A stretch of DNA of 64,000 nucleotides from Bog-473 sp963717455 (GCA_963717455.1 OY970336.1:1612001-1676000); one strand, 5' to 3'; positions 25,799 to 34,877 are shown, numbered from the stretch's first letter. Program-made: numbers and translations. Notes: generated by a model from the sequence alone, not told the origin.

Positions 25799-26290
25799 AT
25801 GGGTGACGACGGCTGTCCGGGCATGAACCCCGAGGGGCTCGTGATCAGGCCGGCAACCGAGGCCGACCTCGGTCGCGCCGCCGAGCTGCTGCAGCTCGGC
25901 GCGCTCCCCGGAGGCCCGCCCCGGGTCGAGGATCCGGCCGACGTGGGCCCCTATGCCGCCGCGCTGGGTGAGATCGACGCTGCCGGGGGCGTCGTCCTCG
26001 TGGCCGAGCTGGGGGGCGAGGTCGTCGGGGTGTGCCAGTTGATCGTGTTCCGTCATCTGCAGGCGCAGGGAGGGCTCTGCGCAGAGGTCGAGTCGGTGCA
26101 CGTGCACCCGAACCATCGGGGGAGCGGTGTGGGGACCGCGTTGCTGCGTGACGCCGTCGGGAGAGCGCGCGCCCTCGGTTGCTACCGGGTGCAGCTCACC
26201 TCCGACGCTCGGCGCGAGGACGCCCACCGCTTCTACGAGCGCCTCGGCTTCTCGCCCACGCACGTGGGCTTCAAGATGCTCCTGGAGTGA
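25799..26290 (+). CDS. GNAT-family N-acetyltransferase
   Basis: About 163 residues with the acetyl-CoA-binding motif A VHPNHRGSGVGTALL and the C-terminal YERLGF signature. It starts with IRPATEADLGRAAELLQL, a typical GNAT first strand-helix. ATG 25799 or ATG 25823 are both possible. Its 3' end overlaps the convergent ATP-grasp gene by 20 bp. The acetyl acceptor is unknown. Confidence 0.85.
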   Translation: MGDDGCPGMNPEGLVIRPATEADLGRAAELLQLGALPGGPPRVEDPADVGPYAAALGEIDAAGGVVLVAELGGEVVGVCQLIVFRHLQAQGGLCAEVESVHVHPNHRGSGVGTALLRDAVGRARALGCYRVQLTSDARREDAHRFYERLGFSPTHVGFKMLLE

Positions 26291-27506
26291 CCTCGCCGGG
26301 CGGGGCGGACTCGCACAGGGCGCGCCACCCCTGCGGGCTGAGCGCGTAGCCGGCGACGGCTCCCTGCGCGAACCAGCGGTACGCAGGGGGATGGACCAGC
26401 GTCGCCGTGGCGGCCAGGACCGGGAGGGACAGGGTGCGCCAGTCACCCCGGAGAGGCAGCAGTTCCTCGCGCGACCCCGCATAGGCGCCGCGTCGAGCCA
26501 GTGCCGCCGCAACCTCGCCCGCTATCGCCCGGCGCCGACCGCTGCGCTGCGCCGCACCGAGGATCGCCATCAGGAGCTGATGGGTGGTCACGCCCGAGCG
26601 GGACTCGCCGCTCACCGGAGGCGCCGTGCCGGTGGCGACGGCCAGCAGCGCCGCCACCAGGTCGGTGCCCGACGCGATGGCGTTGCCCGGCTCCACCAGC
26701 CGCGGGTTGACGTCGATCACGAGCGGGCCGCCAGCCGTCACGATGGCGTCGAACGAGAGTGCCCCGTGCCAGGCCAGGCGCCGGCCCAGCCGGTCCATGA
26801 CCGCCCGCAGCTCGGGCTGGTCCGTGCTCCGCTTCACCGACGCGCTGCCGTTCACCCCCTCGCGCACCCGTTCGTTGGCGTGGAAGGCGATCATCGTGCC
26901 GGTGTCGAAGACGCTCTGGGCCATCACGAGGGTCCCGTCCGCTCCTTCTTGCACCAGCACGGAGGACTCGTCGCCCGAGAGGCGTATCGCGTCGGAGAGC
27001 TCGCTCCGGTCCTCGACGCGCCGCACGGCAGACGATGCGATGCCCACCGGTGCCTTGACGAACGAGGGAAAGGCCGACCACGCACCGAGGCCGGACCCAT
27101 CCCGCACCACGCGGGAACGGGGTTGGGCGACGCCCACCGTCTCCAACGTCGCCCGCGCTGCCACCTTGTCCTGCACGCGCGCCAGCGCGGCGAACGGCGG
27201 AACGGCGGTGCACAGGCCCGCGCCGGTCAGGCGGGGGAGCTGGTGCGAGAGGACCGCCACCTGTTCCTGGGTGGGGAAGACGACCTCGACGTCCAGCGCG
27301 ACCGCCCGATCCAGGACGGCGTCGAACCAGCCCAGCGGGTCGGGACCGAAGGGCGGCACTCGCACCAGGCGGTGCACGTGGCGGGTGAAGCGGGCCAGGC
27401 ACAAGGGGTCGCTGACGGCCGCGAGGACCTCGTGGCCGAGCTCGTCGAGCCTGGTCGCGACCTGTCGCGACGCGAGCCCCGAACCCTCGGTCATCAGCAC
27501 CTTCAT
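26271..27506 (-). CDS. ATP-grasp family ligase/carboxylase-like protein
   Basis: About 411 residues. An N-terminal Rossmann-like preATP domain (MKVLMTEGSGLASRQVATRL) is followed by an ATP-grasp core: VQDKVAARATLETVGVA, the Lys in FVKAPVG, and the acidic metal site FDAIVTAGGPLVIDVNPR. The C-terminal 130 residues contain basic and hydrophobic stretches of unknown role. The family ligates carboxylates to amines, thiols or other nucleophiles. ATG 27506 was chosen as the start of the conserved domain. It is divergent from the RHH-like regulator with 96 bp of AT-rich promoter between them. Confidence 0.78.
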   Translation of the reverse strand: MKVLMTEGSGLASRQVATRLDELGHEVLAAVSDPLCLARFTRHVHRLVRVPPFGPDPLGWFDAVLDRAVALDVEVVFPTQEQVAVLSHQLPRLTGAGLCTAVPPFAALARVQDKVAARATLETVGVAQPRSRVVRDGSGLGAWSAFPSFVKAPVGIASSAVRRVEDRSELSDAIRLSGDESSVLVQEGADGTLVMAQSVFDTGTMIAFHANERVREGVNGSASVKRSTDQPELRAVMDRLGRRLAWHGALSFDAIVTAGGPLVIDVNPRLVEPGNAIASGTDLVAALLAVATGTAPPVSGESRSGVTTHQLLMAILGAAQRSGRRRAIAGEVAAALARRGAYAGSREELLPLRGDWRTLSLPVLAATATLVHPPAYRWFAQGAVAGYALSPQGWRALCESAPPGEVTPGAS

Positions 27507-27570
27507 GTCGCTGCACACACGAGAGTAAGCATATGCCACATACTAATAAACGCCCACTTGCAACCGCTTG

Positions 27571-27604
27571 TTGACTGATAAGTAATGTTGTAATCTAGTA
27601 ATGT
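27571..27604 (+). promoter_or_regulatory. AT-rich promoter with leaderless start and direct repeats
   Basis: TTGACT at 27571-27576 resembles a -35 box and TAATCT at 27591-27596 a -10 box, with a short 14-bp spacer. The GTG start at 27603 lies 6 nt after the -10, so the mRNA is probably leaderless. AGTAATGT occurs twice, at 27581-27588 and 27597-27604, and may be an operator for the RHH-like protein itself. Confidence 0.5.
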
Positions 27605-28202
27605 GAACGATGAGACAGAGGACATGCGAAAGCGTCACCGGGGCAGGCGGCGATCCGCCACCGCCCCCCCGTCGGGGCCCGAGCAGGAGCGGCTCATCGG
27701 CGCCTGGTTCGCCGGCCGGGTGCCCGACTCCTGGTTCGAGGGCAGCCCGACCATCGAGATCGACGGGGACGAGATCCAGGTCGTCGGGACCCTGGCGACA
27801 CCCCAGCTCCCCGATGGTGCCGGCGATGACGAGGTCAGCGTGGCCGAGCAAGCGCGGATCAGCGGGTTCCGCGAGGAGAGCCGTGGTGTCCGGATGCGGA
27901 TCGCCGACGAGGCACAGCCTGCGTTCCGGCGCACCGTCTCGTGGGGCGCCGTGTGCGGCGGCTCCAAGGTGCTCTTCACCACCGCCGGGGTGCCGGTGAT
28001 GACGCGGTTGCGCATGGGGGACCGCCGCGTGCTCGACACGCTGATCGACGGCGGGGTGGCGCGCAGCCGCAGCGAGGCGCTGGCCTGGTGCGTCCGCCTG
28101 GTGGCCCAGCACGAGGCGGACTGGATCCGGGAGCTGCGCGACGCGATGTCCGCGGTGGAAGAGGTCCGCAACCGGGGGCCGAGGGGGGACAGCTTGGCCT
28201 GA
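27603..28202 (+). CDS. Ribbon-helix-helix-like putative regulator
   Basis: A 199-residue protein. The C-terminal part VPVMTRLRMGDRRVLDTLID and SRSEALAWCVRLVAQHEADW has the strand-helix-helix layout of RHH DNA-binding proteins. The N-terminal 130 residues are acidic, contain no recognised domain, and may sense a ligand or partner. It starts at a likely leaderless GTG and sits divergent to the ATP-grasp gene, so local regulation of that gene is plausible. It is followed by a TetR gene on the same strand. Confidence 0.55.
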   Translation: MNDETEDMRKRHRGRRRSATAPPSGPEQERLIGAWFAGRVPDSWFEGSPTIEIDGDEIQVVGTLATPQLPDGAGDDEVSVAEQARISGFREESRGVRMRIADEAQPAFRRTVSWGAVCGGSKVLFTTAGVPVMTRLRMGDRRVLDTLIDGGVARSRSEALAWCVRLVAQHEADWIRELRDAMSAVEEVRNRGPRGDSLA

Positions 28203-28244
28203 CCGGGCGCGCTCGTCGCGCGCAGCTGGGCGATACTGGCCCGC

Positions 28245-28805
28245 GTGGGACGTCCCGCCCAGATCGACCGCGGTGCGGTGCTGGCCGCCAGCCTGGCGCT
28301 GGCCGACGAGCAGGGACTGTCCGCCGTCACGATGCAGGCGGTCGCCGATCGTCTCGGCGTGACCCCGATGGCGCTGTACCGCCACGTCGCCAACAAGGCC
28401 GATCTGCTGGACGGGGTCGTCGAGCAGATCCTCTGGGAGGTGCCGCTGCCCGATCCCGCCCAGCCGTGGCCCGACCGCCTCGCCGCGCTCGCGCGCGGCA
28501 CACGCGCCGCCGCACTGCGCCATCCCCAGGTCTTCCCCCTCCTGCTGCAGCGCCCCGCGGCGACGCCGGGGGCCCGGCGTACCCGTGACGCGGTCTACGC
28601 CGCCCTGCACGACGCCGGCGTCAGCGAGGCCGACGCCGTCCAGCTGGAACGGATCCTTTCCACAGCCGTGCTGGGCTTTGCGGCGAGCGAGGCGGGCGGC
28701 CGTTTCGCAGCACACTCCCCCCAGCAGCTCGATGCCGACTTCCAGCTCCTCCAAGATGTGCTCGCCGAGGCGGTGGCACGCGCCATGCAACACGCAAGCA
28801 CCTGA
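28245..28805 (+). CDS. TetR-family transcriptional regulator
   Basis: A 186-residue repressor with an N-terminal TetR helix-turn-helix: ALADEQGLSAVTMQAVADRL followed by GVTPMALYRHVANKADLLDGV. The C-terminal ligand domain is of the TetR_C-type seen with ALYRHV-class regulators. GTG start. It is followed 25 bp later by an AhpD-like gene that it may control. Confidence 0.88.
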   Translation: MGRPAQIDRGAVLAASLALADEQGLSAVTMQAVADRLGVTPMALYRHVANKADLLDGVVEQILWEVPLPDPAQPWPDRLAALARGTRAAALRHPQVFPLLLQRPAATPGARRTRDAVYAALHDAGVSEADAVQLERILSTAVLGFAASEAGGRFAAHSPQQLDADFQLLQDVLAEAVARAMQHAST

Positions 28806-28830
28806 GCATCCGGGCGCGCGAGCATGCGCC

Positions 28831-29178
28831 ATGGAACATGAGCACTTTCACCGGGTCCAGGAGGACCTACGCCAGCCCTACGACGCGCTCCGCGAGGCCA
28901 TCCCGGGGGTGATGTCCGCCTCCGGCGCGCTCGGGGCAGCGGCCATGGCCGAGGGCGCCCTGTCGGCCAAGACCAAGGAGCTCATCGCGTTGGCCATCTC
29001 CATCACCCGCGAGTGCGATGGGTGCATCGCCGCCCATGCCCGCGCCGCAGCCCACCGTGGCGCCACCACCGAGGAGGTGGCCGAGATGATCGGCGTCGCC
29101 ATCTCCATGAACGGCGGCCCCGGTACCGTCTGGGGTCCGCGGGCGCTGGCGGCCTTCCAGGAATTCTTCGGGGGCTGA
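28831..29178 (+). CDS. AhpD-like alkylhydroperoxidase-family protein
   Basis: A 115-residue CMD-fold protein with the AhpD core helix TKELIALAISITRECDGC. The CxxC thiols are followed by IAAHARAAAHRGAT, including the conserved His of the CxxCxxxH motif. It is probably a peroxide-detoxifying thiol protein. ATG 28831 starts the conserved N-terminus. The TetR gene just upstream probably shares its transcript. Confidence 0.85.
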   Translation: MEHEHFHRVQEDLRQPYDALREAIPGVMSASGALGAAAMAEGALSAKTKELIALAISITRECDGCIAAHARAAAHRGATTEEVAEMIGVAISMNGGPGTVWGPRALAAFQEFFGG

Positions 29179-29378
29179 CGCCATTCTCGCGGGTCGGCTC
29201 GCCCGCCGTGGGCGATGTGTGGATTGAGACTCGGTCCTCTAGATTTTCCATCAGCTTCCCGGAGAGCGGGGGAGGATCCCGACCGCGTGCGAGGTGCACA
29301 AATGGCGAATCATCTAGCCGGCTCGGATTCGAGACGATCCGCTCGGCCGATGAACGCACGCGTCAACCAGGAGCGTCC

Positions 29379-30686
29379 GTGAAGCAGGCAGGGGGTCGGC
29401 TCAGGCGACGACCGTGGCTGACCCTCAGAATTGTCGCACTGGTCTGCGCGTCCGCGGTTGGCGTCGCCGTCGCGTTGGGCGCGGCGACATCTCCTCACCC
29501 GGCCCCTGTTTCGCTGAGTCACCCGACTTCGCGTCCAGCCACCGGCGGCCCCAAGGGGACTGCCAAGCCGTCGACGTCCACGACGGGAACGACAACGTCG
29601 ACGATCGCGACGACGACCACCCTGCCGGCAGCTTCCAGTTGGGCGAGTGGAGGTGACGGCCTGCAGCCTGCTGTCCCACCCCGCGCCGTCCCGGACCAGG
29701 CTCTGAACAACCTTCTCGCGGGGCAGCTGGGGCCTGGTTGGATCGGTGGTGACTCCACCTACTCGACGAGATTGCCCGACGGTCGAGAGGCCTTCGTCTT
29801 TTCCGACACGGTCATCGGCACCGCGCAGTCAGACGGTACGCCGTCTATTACTGGCATGGCGCACAGCAGCGAGCTCGTGGGTGTCCTGCCCAACCTGGTG
29901 CCGGTCTACGGCGGGTCGTATCGCGCTCCGCTGAGTCTGATCACCGATACGTACAACAACGAGGGAATCTGGGAGACTTTTGCAACGTATACGCAGGGCG
30001 ATGACCAGATGATCTTCGTCAACGAGTTTACAGGCCCGCCCGGAATCTTGTCCCTGTCCTATTCCGGCCGCTCTGGTATTGCCGTGCTGTCCGTGCCATC
30101 GCAGGGGTCGCCGACGGCGAGCTCGGTCACGTTGTTGCCAACAGATCCGAATACCGAATGGGGAAGCGCCGTCGTGTCGAGTGGCGGCTACATGTATGTG
30201 TACGGCGCCGACCTGGACCGCGCACATCACAATGCTGTGCACGACATGAAGGTTGCGCGAGTGCCCGCGGGCCAATCATTAGACGTAAACGCCTGGAGGT
30301 ATTGGAACGGGTCGCAGTGGGTAGCCGGCGAGCCCAGCGCGGCGCTTGTGCCGACCGTCAACCAGCTGACAGGTGTGCTACCTGACCCGGATGGCGAGGG
30401 TTTTGTGGCCGTATCCATACCGAGCGGGCTGTTTCAAGACACAACCGTCGACTTGTCATACGCGAGCTCGCCGGCGGGTCCGTGGACCGCGCCCCAGCCG
30501 GTCTACGTCATTCCAGAGATCAAACAGTACGCGGGTGAGATGGCCTATTTCCCGACCTTTCATCCCGAACTTTCGTCGGGCGATCAGCTCATCGTGTCGT
30601 ACAACATCGACACAACGGCTGGGTACCCGGTGCTGTTGCACGACATCCACTCGTACCAACCCCGATTCCTGACGATCACAGGCTGA
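29379..30686 (+). CDS. Secreted DUF4185/DUF5005-like protein, paralogue of the riboswitch-controlled gene
   Basis: A 435-residue protein with a signal/anchor (WLTLRIVALVCASAVGVAVA), a Thr/Ser linker (residues 50-90), and a domain from about residue 107 to the end. That domain matches the C-terminal half of the 3200-5167 protein closely, for example NNLLAGQLGPGWIGGD against NLFAGQSGPGWIGGD and IPEIKQYAGEMAYFPTFHPE against IPEVHEYSDEIAYIPTFHPE. It lacks the GYWLVASDGG repeats. GTG 29379 follows AGGAG by 6 nt. The 200-bp leader shows no recognisable GEMM aptamer. Function is unknown; exported or surface-exposed. Confidence 0.75.
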   Translation: MKQAGGRLRRRPWLTLRIVALVCASAVGVAVALGAATSPHPAPVSLSHPTSRPATGGPKGTAKPSTSTTGTTTSTIATTTTLPAASSWASGGDGLQPAVPPRAVPDQALNNLLAGQLGPGWIGGDSTYSTRLPDGREAFVFSDTVIGTAQSDGTPSITGMAHSSELVGVLPNLVPVYGGSYRAPLSLITDTYNNEGIWETFATYTQGDDQMIFVNEFTGPPGILSLSYSGRSGIAVLSVPSQGSPTASSVTLLPTDPNTEWGSAVVSSGGYMYVYGADLDRAHHNAVHDMKVARVPAGQSLDVNAWRYWNGSQWVAGEPSAALVPTVNQLTGVLPDPDGEGFVAVSIPSGLFQDTTVDLSYASSPAGPWTAPQPVYVIPEIKQYAGEMAYFPTFHPELSSGDQLIVSYNIDTTAGYPVLLHDIHSYQPRFLTITG

Positions 30687-30749
30687 AGGGCCCGATCGGA
30701 CTTCCGGATCGCCTGCTCGAAGGGACGCTCGCCGGGATCGGCGTCGGGG

Positions 30750-32045
30750 TCAGCGCGCGACGACCGGGGTGAAGGTGCAGTCGAGGTGCTTGATCCCGTT
30801 GATGAACGGGGAGAGCAGGCGATCCGGCTCGCCCACGCTCTGAATGTCGGGCAGCCGCTCGAAGAGGCGGCGGAACATCACGTCGATCTCCTGCCGGGCC
30901 AGGTGCGCACCGAGGCAGAAGTGCGGGCCCGCCGCACCGAACCCGATGTGCGGGTTGGGGCTGCGTCGCACGTCGAAGGTGAACGGGTCGTCGAAGATGT
31001 CCTCGTCACGGTTTGCCGAGTTGTAGAACATGATGACCTTGTCGCCCTCGTGCAGCTCGGTCTCGCCGAGGACGGTGTCGGCGGCCACGGTGCGGCGCAT
31101 CCAGATGACGGGTGAGCCCCAACGCACGACTTCGTCCACGCCCGTGGCGGCGATGCCGGCCGGGTCGGCCTGCCACAGGGCCCGCTGCTCGGGGTGCTCG
31201 GTCATGGCCAGCAAGCCGTGGCTGATGGCGTTGCGGGTCGTCTCGTTGCCCGCCACGACGAGCAGGATGAAGAAGGAGGCGAGCTCGGTGTCCGTGAGCG
31301 CCTCGCCATCGACGTTCGTGTTGACCAGGGCCGAGGTGACGTCCTCGGTCGGGTGTTCCCGGCGGTAGGTGGCGAGGTCCACCATCAGAAGGTTCAGCTG
31401 CTGGGCCGCGGTCATGAAGGCGACCATCGGGTCGTCCCCCTCGGGCACGTACTCGGGGTCGCCGTTCGAGAGAATGATGTTCGAGGCCTGGAACACCGTG
31501 TCGTAGTCGGACGCCGCGACGCCCATCATGTCGCAGATGATCTCGAGTGGCAGGCGGGCTGCGACCTCGGTCACGAAGTCGCAGCCTCCCTGGGTAGCCA
31601 CGCGGTCGATGACGTCGTTGGCCACGAAGTCGATGCGGTCCTCGATCGACTTGATCATCCGCGGGTTGAACGCAGCGGACACGATGCGGCGCAGGCGGGC
31701 GTGGCGCGGGTTGTCCATGTTGATCATCGAGCCGAAGAAGTCGAGCATCTCGGCGGGCATGTCCATCATGGAGGTGGCGCCCTTGCCGGACTGGAAGATC
31801 TCGGGATGCCGGCTCGCCTCGGAGATGTGAGCGTGCCGGGTCAGCGCGTAGTAACCGGGCCCCTTCGGGATGACGTAGCTGAGCGCCTCGGGGATCTCTG
31901 GCTCCTTGAAGAACGGCATGGGGCGCTCGCGGCGCAGCGTCTGGAAGGCACCCTCGCGCTCGTCCCAGGGCCGAGCCCAGAACTCCATGTCGGAGAGGTC
32001 GATCTCGTCGGGGGCGAGGACGGCGTGCGGTTCCACTCCGGTCAC
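30750..32045 (-). CDS. Cytochrome P450 (CYP125/CYP142-like)
   Basis: About 431 residues. The I-helix oxygen motif VVAGNETTRNA, the ExxR motif in VDEVVRWGSPVIWMRR, and the heme loop FGAAGPHFCLGAHLAR with Cys as axial ligand are all present. The pattern FYNSANRDEDIFDDPFTFDV followed by RRSPNPHIGFG resembles the actinobacterial steroid/lipid side-chain hydroxylases CYP125, CYP142 and CYP124. GTG 32045 is preceded by AGGGAGG and avoids overlap with the divergent gene; ATG 32075 is less likely. A ferredoxin is encoded at 25560. The substrate is probably a sterol or lipid (inference). Confidence 0.88.
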   Translation of the reverse strand: MTGVEPHAVLAPDEIDLSDMEFWARPWDEREGAFQTLRRERPMPFFKEPEIPEALSYVIPKGPGYYALTRHAHISEASRHPEIFQSGKGATSMMDMPAEMLDFFGSMINMDNPRHARLRRIVSAAFNPRMIKSIEDRIDFVANDVIDRVATQGGCDFVTEVAARLPLEIICDMMGVAASDYDTVFQASNIILSNGDPEYVPEGDDPMVAFMTAAQQLNLLMVDLATYRREHPTEDVTSALVNTNVDGEALTDTELASFFILLVVAGNETTRNAISHGLLAMTEHPEQRALWQADPAGIAATGVDEVVRWGSPVIWMRRTVAADTVLGETELHEGDKVIMFYNSANRDEDIFDDPFTFDVRRSPNPHIGFGAAGPHFCLGAHLARQEIDVMFRRLFERLPDIQSVGEPDRLLSPFINGIKHLDCTFTPVVAR

Positions 32046-32060
32046 GATAGCCAGCCTCCC

Positions 32061-32073
32061 TACACTGCGAGGC
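32061..32073 (+). promoter_or_regulatory. Leaderless promoter for the secernin-like gene
   Basis: The -10-like TACACT (32061-32066) lies 7 nt before ATG 32074 with no ribosome site between, so transcription probably starts at or beside the ATG. Confidence 0.5.
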
Positions 32074-33285
32074 ATGTGCGACACGCTGTGCGCCCCGGGC
32101 CGATCCGGCATGGTGTTCGCCAAGAACTCGGATCGCCCGCCCGGCGAGGTCCAGGTCGCCTGGCCGTTCGGCCGCCGCGGCTCGGCAGGGTGCAGGTTGC
32201 GCACGCAGTACCTCACCATCGGCGACACCGGAGCGCACGCCACCTTCCTCTCCTGCCCGACCTGGCTGTGGGGGGCCGAGCACGGCGTGAACGAGCATGG
32301 CGTGGCCATCGGCAATGAGCGTGTGGGCACCACCCACGATGCCGCGGCCGCGAAGCCGGCCCTGATCGGGATGGACCTGGTCCGCCTCGGCCTCGAGCGC
32401 GCCCGCAGCGCGGCCGAGGCGGTCGGGGTGATGACGGGCTTGCTGGAGGCGTGCGGTCAGGGCGGCATCGCCGACGCCGCCCACGCCGAGGCGTACGACT
32501 CCTCCTTCCTCATCGCCGACCCGAAGGACGCCTTCGTCCTCGAGACGGCGGGCGCCGACTACGCGGCCGCCGCCTTCCCGGCCGGCACCGCCATCTCCAA
32601 CCGCCTCACGCTTCGCACCGAGTGGACGCGCGCCTCGGCCGGACTGACGCCCGGCGAGGACTTCGGGCGCTTCCGCGACGCCGGAGAGGACACGCGCTAC
32701 GCCGACGTCCGCCTGGCGGCCAGCCGCCGCCTCCTCGACTCGACCCCTCCCGGCGGGCTGACGCCGGCCGCCACCGCAGCCCACCTACGCGACCACGGGA
32801 CGGGACCCTGGGGCGCCCCCGGCGTCGCGGGACCGGTCGAACCGCCGCCGGCGTCCGTCGGCTCCGACTTCACCGGCGTCACTGTCTGCATGCACGTGCG
32901 CGGCCTGAGCGTCACGGCCGCGTCCATGATCGCGGAGCTCCCGCTCGGCATCGAGGACGGCGCGCCGCTGCGTGCCTACGTGGCGGCCGGGAGCCCGTGC
33001 GCCAGCATCTACGTGCCGGCTTTCCCGCGCACGGTTGCCGGCCCGCCGCCCTTCATCCCCCTGGAGCTCTCGAGCCCCGAGTTGTGGCACGCCGCCGACG
33101 CGCTTCGCCAGCGCGTCGAGGCCGACCCCGACGCGCTCCCGGCGGTGCGGGCGCTGCTCCAGCCCGTCGAGGACGAGCTGTGGGCAGACGCCGACGACGT
33201 GCTCGAGGATCCGTCGCGCTGGGCCAGTGCCGGCGCCGCCTGGGGCAGCCGGGCCCTGCACGCGCTCCGCACCTGCGCCGCCTGA
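32074..33285 (+). CDS. Secernin/peptidase C69-like N-terminal-nucleophile hydrolase
   Basis: A 403-residue Ntn-hydrolase-like protein starting MCDTLCAPGRSGMVFAKNSD. Cys2 would become the N-terminal nucleophile after Met removal, and FAKNSDR is the family's substrate-pocket signature. The middle part GVNEHGVAIGNERVGT is also typical of secernins and C69 dipeptidases. It probably cleaves small amide or dipeptide substrates in the cytoplasm. The start ATG 32074 must be correct for the nucleophile to be at position 2. Confidence 0.75.
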   Translation: MCDTLCAPGRSGMVFAKNSDRPPGEVQVAWPFGRRGSAGCRLRTQYLTIGDTGAHATFLSCPTWLWGAEHGVNEHGVAIGNERVGTTHDAAAAKPALIGMDLVRLGLERARSAAEAVGVMTGLLEACGQGGIADAAHAEAYDSSFLIADPKDAFVLETAGADYAAAAFPAGTAISNRLTLRTEWTRASAGLTPGEDFGRFRDAGEDTRYADVRLAASRRLLDSTPPGGLTPAATAAHLRDHGTGPWGAPGVAGPVEPPPASVGSDFTGVTVCMHVRGLSVTAASMIAELPLGIEDGAPLRAYVAAGSPCASIYVPAFPRTVAGPPPFIPLELSSPELWHAADALRQRVEADPDALPAVRALLQPVEDELWADADDVLEDPSRWASAGAAWGSRALHALRTCAA

Positions 33286-33368
33286 CGAGCGAGGTCCCCC
33301 AAATCGGGTAGCACCGGCGGTACGCTGCGGCCACTTGCTATGCGCTCCTACTCGCCAAGGAGGACCTC

Positions 33369-33968
33369 ATGACCATGATCTTGACCGAGGACGACATCGC
33401 CGTCGGCGACGTCGTCAGCGAGCAACTCGAGAAGATGTGGGGGTGGTACCTGGCCTGGGGGATCATCTCCGTGATCTTCGGCTTCTTCGTCATCACCTAC
33501 CGGCACGCCAGCGTGTACGCGGTCGTCTACCTGGCCAGCGGGTTCTTCATCGCAGGTGGCGTCTTCGAGATCATCGGGTCGGTCAGGATGGCCCGGCAGC
33601 GCTGGTTGCATCTCGTCTTCGGGCTCTTCTGGATCGGTGCCGGCATCGTGGGTTTCGTGTGGCCCCACATCACGATCTTCATCACCGCCGTGATCATCGG
33701 GTGGGCCTTCCTCGTGCTCGGCATCTTCGACATCATCCAGTCGCTCCGCTACCACCACCTGCCCTACTGGTGGGCGTTCCTCATCCGCGGCATCATCGCC
33801 GTGGCCATCGGCTTCTTGTGCATCCGGCACCCGGGCGCGCCGCTGACGGCCCTGGTCGTCCTGATGGGCATCCTCGCCATCGTCTTCGGCGTGGTCGAGA
33901 TGATCGGCTCGTTCTCCGCCCGCCACGCCACCAAGAGCTGGGAGGCCTACAAGGCGTCGTTGCGCTGA
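33369..33968 (+). CDS. HdeD-family membrane protein (DUF308)
   Basis: A 199-residue protein with six transmembrane helices arranged as three repeated pairs, for example WYLAWGIISVIFGFFVI, LASGFFIAGGVFEIIGS and ITAVIIGWAFLVLGIFDII. This is the HdeD/DUF308 layout linked to acid or general stress in other bacteria. A strong AAGGAGG ribosome site precedes the ATG. The downstream FAH gene follows after 15 bp, probably on the same transcript. Confidence 0.85.
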   Translation: MTMILTEDDIAVGDVVSEQLEKMWGWYLAWGIISVIFGFFVITYRHASVYAVVYLASGFFIAGGVFEIIGSVRMARQRWLHLVFGLFWIGAGIVGFVWPHITIFITAVIIGWAFLVLGIFDIIQSLRYHHLPYWWAFLIRGIIAVAIGFLCIRHPGAPLTALVVLMGILAIVFGVVEMIGSFSARHATKSWEAYKASLR

Positions 33969-33983
33969 GGCCGGGGGAGGGGC

Positions 33984-34868
33984 GTGCGTCTCGTCAGCTT
34001 CTCCCTTGGCGACCGTGCGGCCCGGCCCGGTCTCCTCACCGGTGACGAGGTCGTCGACCTGAGCGACCCCGCCACGGGGTTGCCCGCGACCATGGTCGAG
34101 TTGCTGGCACTCGGTGCGGCCGCGTTCGAGCGTGCCCGCGTCGCCGCGACCGGGGGCGCTGCCCGCCACACGCTGGCCGAGGTGCGGCGGCACGCACCGG
34201 TGCCCGACCCGCCCGCCATCCTCGCCATCGGCATGAACTACCGGGCCCACGTGGCGGAGATGGGCCGGGAGCCGCCCGAGTGGCAGTACTGGTTCAACAA
34301 GCAGCGGACGGCCATCGCCGGTCCGGGGGACCCCATCGTGGTGCCGGCGGTGTCGGACATGGTCGACTACGAGGGCGAGCTGGCGATGGTGATCGGCCGC
34401 CGCTGTCAGAACGTGCCCGCCGCCCGGGCGCCCGAGGTGGTGGCGGGTTACACGATCATCAACGACGTCAGTGCGCGCGACTGGCAGTGGCGCACGCCGA
34501 CCTTCACCGTGGGCAAGTCGTTCGACACCCACGCGCCCTGTGGTCCCGAAATGGTGACCGGTGACGAGCTCGGCGACGCGGGAGCGTTGTCGATCCGCAC
34601 CTGGGTCAACGACGAGCTGCGCCAGGACTCGACGACGGCCGACCTGATCTTCGGCTGCGCCGACATGATCGAGTACCTGAGCACCGCGTTCCCGCTCGAG
34701 CCGGGAACGATCATCGCGACGGGGACGCCTGCCGGCGTGGGAGCCGGCGTGGACCCGCCGCGGTTCCTCGCCGCCGGGGACACCGTGCGGATCGCCATCG
34801 AGGGGATCGGTGAGCTGTCGAACCCCGTGGTGCAGGGGGGACCGCCCGAGCCGGTCGGGCTCGGCTGA
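33984..34868 (+). CDS. Fumarylacetoacetate hydrolase-family enzyme
   Basis: A 294-residue FAH-family protein. The N-terminal cap MRLVSFSLGDRAARPGLL is followed by the catalytic core: IGMNYRAHVAEMG, metal-binding DYEGELAMVIGR, INDVSARDWQWR, GKSFDTHAPCGPEMV and TIIATGTPAGVGAG. The fold covers hydrolases, isomerases and decarboxylases acting on 2,4-diketo or oxalo-acids in aromatic degradation, so the exact reaction is uncertain. GTG start, 15 bp after the HdeD-like gene. Confidence 0.85.
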   Translation: MRLVSFSLGDRAARPGLLTGDEVVDLSDPATGLPATMVELLALGAAAFERARVAATGGAARHTLAEVRRHAPVPDPPAILAIGMNYRAHVAEMGREPPEWQYWFNKQRTAIAGPGDPIVVPAVSDMVDYEGELAMVIGRRCQNVPAARAPEVVAGYTIINDVSARDWQWRTPTFTVGKSFDTHAPCGPEMVTGDELGDAGALSIRTWVNDELRQDSTTADLIFGCADMIEYLSTAFPLEPGTIIATGTPAGVGAGVDPPRFLAAGDTVRIAIEGIGELSNPVVQGGPPEPVGLG

Positions 34869-34877
34869 GGTCTCGAC

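Noticed and set aside
29179..29378. Possible second c-di-GMP riboswitch before the paralogous secreted protein
   Set aside because: A stretch with AGCCGGCTCGG vaguely resembles GEMM P3, but GGCAAACC and the GACGCAAAGCC core are absent.
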